Shown here in pieces: positions 8,365 to 15,640 of a stretch of DNA of 64,000 nucleotides. Position 1 is the stretch's first letter. Each line of letters opens with the position of its first letter. The position numbers were made by a program, and so were the translations under genes. Below the pieces are notes generated by a model. The model was given only the letters and a program-made list of their open reading frames with translations. It was not told the origin of the DNA and made no database searches. This DNA comes from CAWGJC01 sp965276665 (GTDB lineage Bacteria > Pseudomonadota > Alphaproteobacteria > Acetobacterales > Acetobacteraceae), in assembly GCA_965276665.1 (NCBI GenBank), contig OZ255620.1:2418001-2482000 (forward strand). The letters run 5' to 3'.

Positions 8365-9459
8365 TCAGCCTATCAGCTCCCCCTGTTTCTCATTCTTTCG
8401 CTTTCCCGCCCGCTTCGCCACCGGGGTGGTGCTTGCAAGCGCACCTGCCGGGATCGTCGGTCCCGAGCAGATGCGAGAGAGAAGATCGGCCTGACGGGCT
8501 TCGAGCTTCACGAGTCTGCCGAGCACATTCAACACGTTCAGCAGCTCGGTCGTGTACTCGGCGAGCCAGCCGGGGGGCTGGATGTCGCCGAGCGGAGACG
8601 GCGGCCGGCGGTCGCCGATGATGGGCCGGCCGCGGTCGCGGCCGCGGTAGCTGAACCATTGCGTCAGCACCTGCTTGCCGGAGACCTCATAGGCCCAGAT
8701 TTCGGGCGCGACGTTGTCCACGCACCCGACGCCGAGCTGAAGCCGCCGCGCGACGGGGTTGTAGGCGATGGTCTCCGGCATGGCGTCTTCCGTTGCCGGG
8801 ATCGCGCCGCCCTCGGGCATGCGCGGCCGCTCGGCATCCGGCAGGCGCGGTGCGCTGGCCGGCCGCCCCGCCTGCGGGTCCGCGAAGCGTTCGCCGAAGG
8901 TGTGCAACCAGATCACCTCGCGGCCAAGCGCGGCCGCTTCGGCGAACAGCGCGGGATCGGCGGTGAGCGGGATGCGCAGGCCGGGCTGCACCAGGTCGGG
9001 CGTGAAGCGGGACGTGTAGGCCGGGTGCGCGGCGACGCCGGCGACGTAGGCCAGCAGATCCTCGGCCAAGACGGACGCGCCGTAGATTTCTGCAAGCTTC
9101 GCAGGGACCTCTGGATGGAGATTTGGCGTGTTGGCGGCCGCATCGGCCCATAGCGGGAATACTCGTCCTGCAAAGAAGCCTTGGTAATGATCGTGATCCG
9201 GAATAAGCCCTGAAAAAGTGAGCGCTGGACCGTTTGAAGGAGCGTGTCTGGCGAGAACAGTCAAAAAGACCTGCCGTCCCGAGTGCAGGCCCCAGAGCGT
9301 CGGATTCGGCCGATTCAATAGTCGTGCGTCGGGGATGATCCATTGCCAATCGAAAGATCGAAATCCGTAACGGGTCGGGGCGATCATCTCGCCCTTGTCG
9401 TTTGCTGCGGCAATTTTATACTTGAGTGAAGGAAATGCAACGTGGCGCCGGAGGCTCAA
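8365..9459 (-). pseudogene. Type ISP restriction-modification enzyme, C-terminal specificity fragment
   Basis: This 364-codon frame is the target-recognition domain of a type ISP (LlaBIII-like) enzyme, read from YGFRSFDWQWIIPDARLLNR through GPALTFSGLIPDHDHYQGF to VIWLHTFGERF. The RSFD...IPDARLLNRP...LW and IPDHxHY motifs are characteristic. The methyltransferase and nuclease parts that should precede it are absent: upstream is foreign DNA, and the nuclease half of the same gene reappears at 10.59-11.54 kb. The first roughly 16 codons of the frame are probably not original. It cannot be an active enzyme alone. Confidence 0.85.
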
Positions 9460-9600
9460 ACGAAAGCGGCAGAGGTTAACGTAACGCCAGAGATGATTGA
9501 GGCTGGCGCTGATGTGATCAAGGCACGACTCGCGTTTAGCAGATGCATATGAGATGGCAGATGCGGTTTACCGAGCAATGCGGGCGGCAGTCACCTGTAT
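9441..9600 (+). pseudogene. Remnant of a small MIEAG-type hypothetical protein
   Basis: Read on the plus strand, the stretch gives TPEMIEAGADVIKARLAF, and after one frame change AYEMADAVYRAMRAAV. The pattern MIEAG...A-VYRAM-A is typical of short proteins of unknown function carried by alphaproteobacterial phages and accessory islands (recalled from general experience, not searched). A frame change and a stop codon near 9550 make it unlikely to be functional. It lies within the insertion that replaced the core of the type ISP gene. Confidence 0.4.
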
Positions 9601-10079
9601 AAGTCCGACATGTTTGGTCGGAAACGAGGCCTGTAGCGTCGATTAATACTTTTCGCACCATAAAACATGATCATATAAATTGCAACGGCGTTGATAAAAA
9701 CACCTCTAGGAGTGTCCATCCCGCGCTTGATTTCTCTGAATGCCCCATCGTCTTTGTCGAACAGTGTGAATTGAAGCGCCGTTCTTACGACCCTCGAATC
9801 AAAGGTGAGCTTCTGTTTGGCGTGGGCGAAAGCGTTACGGATACGCCTGATTCTGTCTAAATCGAGTCTTGCGCGCGTCCCGTAAAGACCCAGGGCGTGA
9901 CCCAGTATAATCTTGCCGTGCATCCCATTAAGTGCGGACGCCTGGTTGCCTCCGCCGAAGAGGCGACCTCGATCCTTATCCTCGAAGGTCTTGAGACACT
10001 TAACCAGGATGTAATCCTCCAGGGACTGCTCTAGAAGAGCACCCGAGACCAGCGCGACGGCTTGGTCGTCTCCGATGGT
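9591..10079 (-). CDS. MltR/HEPN-like small protein
   Basis: The frame is open well upstream of the first ATG (9923). Read from the upstream part it gives DDQAVALVSGALLEQSLEDY, later NGMHGKIILGHALGLYGTRA, then LDRIRRIRNAFAHAKQKLTF. This layout, an acidic helix, a K-I-x-YALGL segment and an R-x4-H motif (RNAFAH), is that of MltR-family and related HEPN-fold proteins, which act as regulators or RNases. The true start is unresolved: no ATG, GTG or TTG is seen in frame for some distance, so either a rare start is used or the 5' end is damaged. Base composition is lower in GC than its neighbours, in line with acquisition. Confidence 0.5.
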   Translation of the reverse strand, partial: TIGDDQAVALVSGALLEQSLEDYILVKCLKTFEDKDRGRLFGGGNQASALNGMHGKIILGHALGLYGTRARLDLDRIRRIRNAFAHAKQKLTFDSRVVRTALQFTLFDKDDGAFREIKRGMDTPRGVFINAVAIYMIMFYGAKSINRRYRPRFRPNMSDLYR

Positions 10080-10089
10080 CGGGGTTTGT

Positions 10090-10123
10090 TCGAATCGGTC
10101 TAATATTCGAATCGGTCTAATAT
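10090..10123. repeat. Two perfect 17-bp tandem direct repeats
   Basis: TCGAATCGGTCTAATAT occurs twice with no spacer. The repeats lie upstream of both the MltR-like gene (minus) and a small plus-strand ORF, and are AT-rich relative to the region. Iterated sites in such a divergent position often bind a regulator of the flanking genes; that is an inference here. Confidence 0.6.
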
Positions 10124-10173
10124 ACGGAGGGCAGCTAGCGGATGCCGGCGACGCGCCAAGAAGGATTGCAGTG

Positions 10174-10284
10174 ATGCGTTCACCTTCGAACGGGAGAGCG
10201 GCGCCTGACGTTTCATATACTGACCCCGAGATTCAGCAGCGGATGGACGATGCCGTGAAGCGCGCGCTCACCACCCCGCCGTGA
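10174..10284 (+). CDS. Small hypothetical protein, possibly truncated
   Basis: A 36-residue ORF with core YTDPEIQQRMDDAVKRALTT, a pattern common in short accessory proteins that usually end in a Lys/His-rich tail after TPPKP. Here a stop follows TTPP at once. The same frame past the stop continues KTAKKASDACKPATAASRRE, so the stop may be a late mutation. AAGGATT lies just upstream of the ATG. No function is known. Confidence 0.35.
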   Translation: MRSPSNGRAAPDVSYTDPEIQQRMDDAVKRALTTPP

Positions 10285-10407
10285 CCAAAGACAGCGAAGA
10301 AGGCCAGTGATGCATGCAAACCCGCTACCGCGGCTTCACGTCGCGAAGCCGAGGCCGCGAAAAACCTTGAGGCTGTCGCCAAGGCTCTCCCCGAGCTGGT
10401 CCTTATT

Positions 10408-10565
10408 CTACTCGATCGTTTGCCGGGCAATTTCATCGCGGCCGCCCATATCCCCGTGAATGGGACAAACACTCGATCGTTCGGTTCTGGCTCGTCCCCG
10501 AGCTGCTCGATCAGGAGATCGGCACCCCACTGCGGGCATTTCGGCTGCAACACCATGTCAGCCAT
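10408..10565 (-). pseudogene. Frameshifted small zinc-ribbon-like protein
   Basis: The minus strand reads MADMVLQPKCPQWGADLL, then EQLGDEPEPNDRVF, and after a one-base slip PIHGDMGGRDEIARQTIE and stop. Intact relatives would have CPxCG near the start and FCPxHG in the middle, a four-ligand zinc ribbon. Here the second Cys has become Trp and the third appears lost with one missing T, so at least two ligands are gone. GGAGG sits at good distance from the ATG. It abuts the broken end of the type ISP nuclease fragment. Confidence 0.45.
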
Positions 10566-10589
10566 GCTTCATCCTCCAACGCTTGAATG

Positions 10590-11542
10590 CTGCACCATAG
10601 CCGTCACCACCTCGGGCGGCGTGTAGTAGGAGCCGGTCTGCTTGCGCAGCGCGTTGTCGTAGGCTTCCAGGAATGCTCGTAAAAATACAGCCACGCGTCC
10701 GGGTCGCCTTGCCGATCGCCGCCCAGTCCACGCCATCCATCACGCGCGTCAGCGTGCCGAGGGAGGTTTTCAGCGCCTCCTGGCCGTCCACGTCGTCGGT
10801 CAGCACGCGAAAGGCGCTGCCGATCACCGTGTTGGTCTTGGCGAGCGATCTGGCCACGCGGTCGAACCCGTCCGCGAGCGCGATCCCCTGCGCGCGGGCC
10901 ATCAGCAGGCCGAAGGTCACGGCTTGCGCGTAGCCGTCGGCAAACTGCTCGTTGCTCGCCTCCGGGAACAGCAGGCGGCGCCAGTCGTCGGCGAGCCCGG
11001 TCAGCGCCGGGGTGGCGAGGGCGAGCTGCTCGGTCACCTCGTCGCGCAGCAGCCGGCAGAGGCCGGCGCTAACCTCGGCCAGTCCGCGCGGCGTGGTGGG
11101 CGGGATCGGTTCCCAGCGCAGGAAGTCCGAGAACAGCCGCTCGAGCCCGGTGGGGGCGCCCAGCTTGGCGCCCGCAGTCTCGACATCACCCTCCAGGCGG
11201 ATGATGGCGCCCTGCAGCTTGCCGTCGCGCCAGAGGGAAAAGGCGTTGCCGTCGGTGTAGACGAGGTTGGGGAGCGACTTCAGCTTGTCCCACTGCGCCC
11301 GGTCGTGCTCGTCCTTGAAGCGGCGCGGGTCCACGCCCTTGCCAGGCGCCTTGACCTCGATGAAGCCGACCAGCGCGTTCTTCGCCTTCACCGCGTAGTC
11401 GGGACGGGTCTTGAGGGCCGTGAGGCTCGCCTCCCCAACCGCGACCACGTCACCCGGCTTGAACAGGGCGATGACGGCCAGGTCGGCGACGAGCGCTTCC
11501 AAGGGGGCGCGAAGCTGGTCCTCCGGCGCGCCGGAGGCGCCC
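10590..11542 (-). pseudogene. Type ISP restriction-modification enzyme, nuclease part and start of methyltransferase
   Basis: This segment starts at GAPEDQLRAPLEALVADLAV. The PD-(D/E)xK nuclease motif is RPDYAV...GFIEVKAPGKG, followed by NLVYTDGNAFSLWRDG. Toward its end two single-base losses shift the frame; corrected, it reads DPDAWLYFYEH-LEAYDNALRK and QTGSYYTPPEVVTAMV, the entry to the N6-adenine methyltransferase domain. The match stops there, and the DNA continues into an unrelated small gene. Nuclease passing directly to methyltransferase indicates the short, helicase-less form of type ISP enzymes. The other end is cut by an IS630 element. Confidence 0.85.
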
Positions 11543-11557
11543 TAGAACGGGACTCGT

Positions 11558-12124
11558 TCACACGGAACCATAGCCGGAGTTGGCGAGGTAGTTGGCGCAC
11601 TTGGTGGGGCTGAAGAGATCGAGCAGTTCGCCGACCCGTCGCCAGGTGGCCTCGACGCTGCGGGGCTGGGCTTTTCGCATGAGGTGCTTGAGCTTTGCGA
11701 AGACCTGCTCGATCGGGTTCAGGTCGGGGCTGTAGGGCGGCAGGAAGATGAGGTGCGCGCCTCTGGCTCTGATGGCGGCCCGCGCGGCCTTGCCCTTGTG
11801 GCTGCCCAGGTTGTCCATGACGACGACGTCGCCTGGTGACAGAGTCGGGGCGAGCTGGGTCTCGACATAGAGCAGGAACATCTCGCCGTTGATGGGTCCG
11901 TCGATGACGAAGGGCGCGTCGATGCGGTCGTGGCGCAGAGCGGCGATGAAGGTGAGGGTCTTCCAGTGGCCGTAGGGCGCATGGCCCTTCAGGCGCTTGC
12001 CTCGAGGTCCCCAGCCGCGCAGAGGCGCCATGTTGGTCTTGACCCACGTCTCGTCGATGAACACCAGGCGCGAGGGTGCGATCCGGCTCTGGTAAGCCTT
12101 CCACCGCGCGCGCCGGCGGGCCAC
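11558..12124 (-). CDS. IS630-family transposase, catalytic part (second frame)
   Basis: The DDE domain of an IS630 transposase: RLVFIDETWVKTNMAPLRGW with the first Asp, VVMDNLGSHKG with the second Asp, and LPPYSPDLNPIEQVFAKLKH with the final Glu. The frame extends upstream of the first ATG as KTLLPEEQTRPDVARRRARW, which joins the upstream frame at a run of eight A. The protein is probably made as a frameshift fusion with the DNA-binding frame. All three catalytic acids are present, so the element may be active. Confidence 0.88.
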   Translation of the reverse strand: MARRRARWKAYQSRIAPSRLVFIDETWVKTNMAPLRGWGPRGKRLKGHAPYGHWKTLTFIAALRHDRIDAPFVIDGPINGEMFLLYVETQLAPTLSPGDVVVMDNLGSHKGKAARAAIRARGAHLIFLPPYSPDLNPIEQVFAKLKHLMRKAQPRSVEATWRRVGELLDLFSPTKCANYLANSGYGSV

Positions 12125-12125
12125 G

Positions 12126-12500
12126 TCAGGCCGCGTCTGCTCCTCCGGCAGCAGGGTTTTTTTTGAAGCTGAGCCCTTCGGCGTGCAGGAACACCCACAC
12201 CGCCCGGGGCTGGGTCTTGATCCCCCGGTCCGCCAACTCGGCCGTCAGCCCTCTCAAGGTGACCGGGCCGGCGGCCACCCGCCGGCGAAGCCACTCGGCG
12301 CATTCGCCCGATAGCGTTCGCGGCTTGCGGCCGCCGATCTTGTCCGGCTTCAACGAGCCCGTCTCCCGCTGGCGACGCACCCACTTGGAGACGCACGACG
12401 GGCTGATCCGCAGCGCCGCCGCGATCTCGCGATGCGTCTCGCCCGCCGCCTTCCGCGCCAGCGCCCGAGATCGAAAATCCACCGAATAGGGAGCCGTCAT
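12126..12500 (-). CDS. IS630-family transposase, DNA-binding part (first frame)
   Basis: A 124-residue product with a helix-turn-helix pair: YSVDFRSRALARKAAGETHR and ISPSCVSKWVRRQRETGSL, then a linker KPDKIGGRKPRTLSGE typical of IS630 proteins. Near its end LSFKK is encoded by the A8 run at 12157-12164, where a one-base slip would continue into the catalytic frame. Without the slip the chain ends PAAGGADAA. The start at 12500 gives the usual MTAPYS beginning. Confidence 0.85.
   Translation of the reverse strand: MTAPYSVDFRSRALARKAAGETHREIAAALRISPSCVSKWVRRQRETGSLKPDKIGGRKPRTLSGECAEWLRRRVAAGPVTLRGLTAELADRGIKTQPRAVWVFLHAEGLSFKKNPAAGGADAA
12157..12164 (-). other. A8 slippery run, likely transposase frameshift site
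   Basis: Eight consecutive A on the coding strand lie where the two transposase frames overlap. Programmed slippage on A-runs is the usual way two-frame IS630 elements make full-length transposase. No stem-loop was modelled; the alternative is a simple indel in the run. Confidence 0.6.
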
Positions 12501-12588
12501 CCACGCTGGCCTCCGCTCCAGCATGGAGGGTGAATCAGACATCCCCCGATTCGGGAATCCCGATTCCGTCAAATCGCGTCATGCTCTA

Positions 12589-12663
12589 GCCGGACAGCTT
12601 CGCTTTCAGGGACGCGCCGAAGCGGGAGACCGCTTCGTCGAGCGGCTGGGCGGTTTTGGTCAA
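12589..12663 (-). pseudogene. Type ISP restriction-modification enzyme, N-terminal fragment
   Basis: Twenty-five codons from a TTG start read TKTAQPLDEAVSRFGASLKA then KLSG, the normal opening of short-form type ISP enzymes. Removing the IS630 element and one TA joins this frame to GASGAPEDQLRAPLEALVAD on the other side with no frame change. The junction codon is now TAG, so the gene either had a stop there already or the site changed on insertion. Confidence 0.75.
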
Positions 12664-12862
12664 TGGGAGGCGCCGTCAATCGAGGTGTTCGGCTTCAGCG
12701 TCGGCAGGCGTGGAGGGACGATTCGAATCGCGCGCATTGCGCGACGCTATCACGGCCGCTGGCAAGGTCTCATTCCTCGGCGGCGAAGCCAGCAGCTCCG
12801 GTACGGGGAGGGTATGCCCGGGTGAGGCGCTGGCCCGAGACGCCTCGCCGCGTCTCGAGGTT

Positions 12863-12945
12863 AGAGCATTTTCACCTTCGGTGGAGTCGGCGCCGGCCCT
12901 CGCCCCCACCCGGCCTCCCGGCGCCGACTTAACTGAAAATGCTCT
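12863..12945. repeat. Repeat family B, complete palindromic element
   Basis: AGAGCATTTTCA on the left is the exact inverse of TGAAAATGCTCT on the right, and the inner arms GTCGGCGCCGG and CCGGCGCCGAC also pair, giving an 83-bp element that can fold into a long stem. A half copy with the same right end lies at 23.26 kb. It sits just past the stop codon of the following amidohydrolase gene, so it may act as its terminator or stabilising hairpin. The rest of the 284-bp gap shows nothing clear. Confidence 0.75.
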
Positions 12946-12947
12946 CG

Positions 12948-14075
12948 CTAGGGAACGCGCGTTCCGAGCCGGGGCAGGCCGTACAGCGCCGCGGCGTTGT
13001 CGCGAAACAGCATGGCCTTGCGTGCTTCCGGCAGCGCCACCTTGAGGGCGTAGCGGGGATCGTCGAAGTCCCAGTGCGGATAGTCGGTCGCGAACAGCAT
13101 GCGGTCCCAGCCGATCTGCTCGAAGGTCAGCAGGACATCACCGGGATTCTCCGGCTCCTCCATCGGCTGCGTGGTGAACCAGAGGTTGCGCTTCATGTAT
13201 TCCGAAGGCGGGCGCTTGGCATGGGGCACCTCGTCGCGCATGCGCTCCCACAGCCGGTCCAGGCGCCAGCCGAGCGACGGCGCCCAGGCGAATCCGCCCT
13301 CGACCAGCACCACCTTCACCGCGGGATAGCGCTCGAATATCCCTTCGAGGATCATGCTGGCGAGCTGCGCCTGCATGCCGTGGATCAGGTCGTAATGTGC
13401 CTCGACATAGAAGGACGGCCAGCCGGCGCCGGTTCTGGGAAAGCCGGAGGAACCGCCGACATGCATGCCGATCGGCAGGCCGGTGCGCTGGGCGGCCTCG
13501 AAGATCGGCCAGTAGCGCTTGCGCCCGAGCGGCTCGCTGGTGGCGGAGCCGAACTGGATCTGGATGAAGGCGGGGTCACCGGCGCGCCGCTCGATTTCCG
13601 CGACGGCGGCTTCCGCGTCGTCGTACGGCACCTGGATCGACGCCTTCAGCCGCGGCTCGCGGGAGACGAATTCGGCGACCTGCCAGTCGTTGATCGCCCG
13701 GCACATCGCGGCGCTCAGCTCGAGGTTGCGCGAGGAACTGCCGCCGAACAGCGGCAACAGGATGCCGAGGCTGACATCGTTGGGGTCGAGGTGCTGCGCG
13801 CGCATGAAATCGAGGTCGGACCCCGGCAGGCCGCCGCCGGGGGGCCAGGCATCGCGCCGCGAGGTGGCGGGGGAATAGAGTGGATAGGCGCCGGCGACGG
13901 CGTGCGGCCCGTGGCCGGAGGCGCCGTATGTGGCGAGGTGGCTCCGCCAGCGCTGCTCCAGGTACGGATACAGCGCGGTCGGCGATTTCAGGGCGGGGTG
14001 GATGTCGCAATCGATGAAGCCCAACGCGTCATCCTGCCCGGGCCCGCGCTCGAGCAGCGTCATGGCGGAGGTCAT
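12948..14075 (-). CDS. Amidohydrolase family 2 metal-dependent hydrolase
   Basis: A 375-residue TIM-barrel hydrolase of the ACMSD/amidohydrolase_2 type. It starts with IDCDIHP (D-x-H first metal site), has PIGMHVGGSSG at the strand carrying the next His, and ends with FATDYPHWDF, whose Asp is the last ligand. Such enzymes decarboxylate or hydrolyse aromatic and related acids in the cytosol. The ATG at 14075 overlaps the upstream stop as ATGA. It is closely similar in layout to the upstream gene, so the two look like an ancient duplication. Substrate unknown. Confidence 0.85.
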   Translation of the reverse strand: MTSAMTLLERGPGQDDALGFIDCDIHPALKSPTALYPYLEQRWRSHLATYGASGHGPHAVAGAYPLYSPATSRRDAWPPGGGLPGSDLDFMRAQHLDPNDVSLGILLPLFGGSSSRNLELSAAMCRAINDWQVAEFVSREPRLKASIQVPYDDAEAAVAEIERRAGDPAFIQIQFGSATSEPLGRKRYWPIFEAAQRTGLPIGMHVGGSSGFPRTGAGWPSFYVEAHYDLIHGMQAQLASMILEGIFERYPAVKVVLVEGGFAWAPSLGWRLDRLWERMRDEVPHAKRPPSEYMKRNLWFTTQPMEEPENPGDVLLTFEQIGWDRMLFATDYPHWDFDDPRYALKVALPEARKAMLFRDNAAALYGLPRLGTRVP

Positions 14076-15169
14076 GCGATCGTCTCCCTCAGTCGCGGAT
14101 AGGTGCTCAGCGGATTGTCCTGGAGGATCCGTTGCCGCAGGCGGGACGGCAAGCCGCGCGGCAGCACCTGGTCGCCATCGAATTGCCAATGCGGATAATC
14201 GGTCGAGAACAGCAACATGTCGTCGCTGCCAAGCTGGTCGATGATGCGTTCCAGCTCCGCCGGGTCGGCCGGCTCGTCGATCGGCTGCACGGTCAGGCGG
14301 ACATGGTCGCGCATGATGTGCGACGGCGGCCGGGTGACCCAGGGGATCTCGCCGCGCACGCCGCGCCAGGTCTTGTCGGAGCGCCACATGAAGGCGGGCA
14401 CCCAGGTGACGCCGGATTCCATCAGCACCACGCGCAGGCCGGGAAACTTGCCGAAGATGCCCTCGGAGATCAGGCTTTGCAGCTGCGAGGCGAAGAGATT
14501 CGAGTTGGCGGCGTAGTCCTGGACGAAATGCGTCGGCCAACCATTGGCCGTCGGCGCATGGCGGTACATCGTGCCGGCGTGAATGCCGACCGGCAGGCCA
14601 TGGCGCTCGGCGGCGCGGTAGATCGGCCAGTAGTAGCGCCGGCCGAGCATCAGCTCGGTGGAGGCCAGCATCAGCACCTGCACGAACCGGCGGTCGCCGG
14701 CGCGGGCCTCGATCTCCTCGGCGGCGAGTTCCGGGCTCTGGCAGGAGACGGTGATGGAGGCGCGCAGCCGGGGCTCGCGGTCCAGCCACTCCCGGGCGAT
14801 CCATTCGTTGGTGGCGTGGCACAGCACCGCGCCCATGGTCTCGCTGAAGGCCACCTGGCCGCCATAGAGCGGATTGCAGATGGCGAGGCGAATGCCGAAG
14901 GCGTCCAGCGCGTGGGATCGCAGCAGCGACAGATCGCTGCCGGGCTTGCCCTTTGCGGGACGCCAGTCGGGGCGGCAGGTGAGCGGCGCGTTGGGCGGAT
15001 AGCTGGCCAGCTCCAGCCCGTCGATGGCGCGCGAGATGAACTGGTCGCGCCAGTAGTCGTTCATGAACGGCAGCAGCACCTCGGTGCTGGGCACGCCGGG
15101 ATGGATATCGCAGTCGATCGTGCCGGAAGCCGCGGCGGCCAATGCCTGGTCGTTTGCCTGGTCGTTCAC
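14072..15169 (-). CDS. Amidohydrolase family 2 metal-dependent hydrolase (paralog)
   Basis: A 365-residue relative of the next gene. Motifs are TIDCDIHPGVPS at the N-terminus, GLPVGIHAGTMYRHAP in the middle and LLFSTDYPHWQFDG at the C-terminus, with the same metal-ligand order. The start is taken as GTG at 15169, preceded by GAGG; a longer frame runs into the Rieske gene and is rejected. The pair may form a heteromer or act on successive intermediates (inference). Confidence 0.83.
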   Translation of the reverse strand: MNDQANDQALAAAASGTIDCDIHPGVPSTEVLLPFMNDYWRDQFISRAIDGLELASYPPNAPLTCRPDWRPAKGKPGSDLSLLRSHALDAFGIRLAICNPLYGGQVAFSETMGAVLCHATNEWIAREWLDREPRLRASITVSCQSPELAAEEIEARAGDRRFVQVLMLASTELMLGRRYYWPIYRAAERHGLPVGIHAGTMYRHAPTANGWPTHFVQDYAANSNLFASQLQSLISEGIFGKFPGLRVVLMESGVTWVPAFMWRSDKTWRGVRGEIPWVTRPPSHIMRDHVRLTVQPIDEPADPAELERIIDQLGSDDMLLFSTDYPHWQFDGDQVLPRGLPSRLRQRILQDNPLSTYPRLRETIA

Positions 15170-15171
15170 GA

Positions 15172-15585
15172 TCAGACCTCGACCACGACGTACGCGTCCT
15201 CGACCATCACCGGCACGGTCTCCGCGACATACGGCCCTTCCGCGAGCTGGCCGCCCTGGGCCACCGCGACGGGATAGAGGCGGGTGCGGACGCGTTCGGG
15301 ATCGCACCAGGACTGGCCGGTGCGGATGTCGAACTCCCAGCCGTGCCAGGGGCAGCGGATGATCTCGCCGAGGCGGGTGCAGCGCACCTTGCCCGGCTCC
15401 TCGCCCTGCAGCAGGCCGCCGAGAAATCCCTCGGACAGGCGGGCGCCCTGGTGCGGGCAGCGGTTCAGGAGGCCGAAGAACTCGCCTTCCAGGTTGAAGA
15501 CCACGATTGGCCGTCCCTTGACCGTCACCGCCTTCTGGCTGCCGGCGGGCAGGTCCCGCACCGCGGCCACGACATGTCTGCTCAT
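15172..15585 (-). CDS. Rieske [2Fe-2S] domain protein
   Basis: A 137-residue protein with both cluster motifs: NRCPHQGARL (C-x-H) and IIRCPWHGWEFD (C-x2-H), about 47 residues apart. That is the size of a free-standing Rieske ferredoxin or of a small oxygenase component. No catalytic oxygenase domain is attached. A good GGAGACGGGA site supports the start. Lying directly upstream of the two amidohydrolase genes, it may supply electrons to a partner oxygenase elsewhere. Confidence 0.87.
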   Translation of the reverse strand: MSRHVVAAVRDLPAGSQKAVTVKGRPIVVFNLEGEFFGLLNRCPHQGARLSEGFLGGLLQGEEPGKVRCTRLGEIIRCPWHGWEFDIRTGQSWCDPERVRTRLYPVAVAQGGQLAEGPYVAETVPVMVEDAYVVVEV

Positions 15586-15640
15586 CGTCCCGTCTCCGTT
15601 CGTCCGCCGCCCGGCGAAACCGGGCCGGCGGGACGCCCCA

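Larger units (their letters stand above)
11543..12588 (-). mobile_element. IS630-family insertion sequence
   Basis: A complete element of about 1,046 bp. The left end CTAGAACGGGACTCG and the inverted right end CTAGAGCATGACGCG match at about two thirds of positions and extend to a shared ACGGAA, giving imperfect terminal inverted repeats of roughly 28 bp. Both ends are bounded by TA, the target duplicated by IS630/Tc1 elements. It encodes a two-frame DDE transposase. It inserted about 25 codons into the type ISP gene, whose two halves read in the same frame on each side. Confidence 0.88.

Noticed and set aside
8365..12663. An active defence island with an intact restriction system
   Set aside because: The methyltransferase core is missing and frames are broken, so no active enzyme can be made from this locus.
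14823..15307. A longer N-terminus for the second amidohydrolase
   Set aside because: The extra Arg-rich text lies over the Rieske gene; GTG at 15169 with a ribosome site is a better start.
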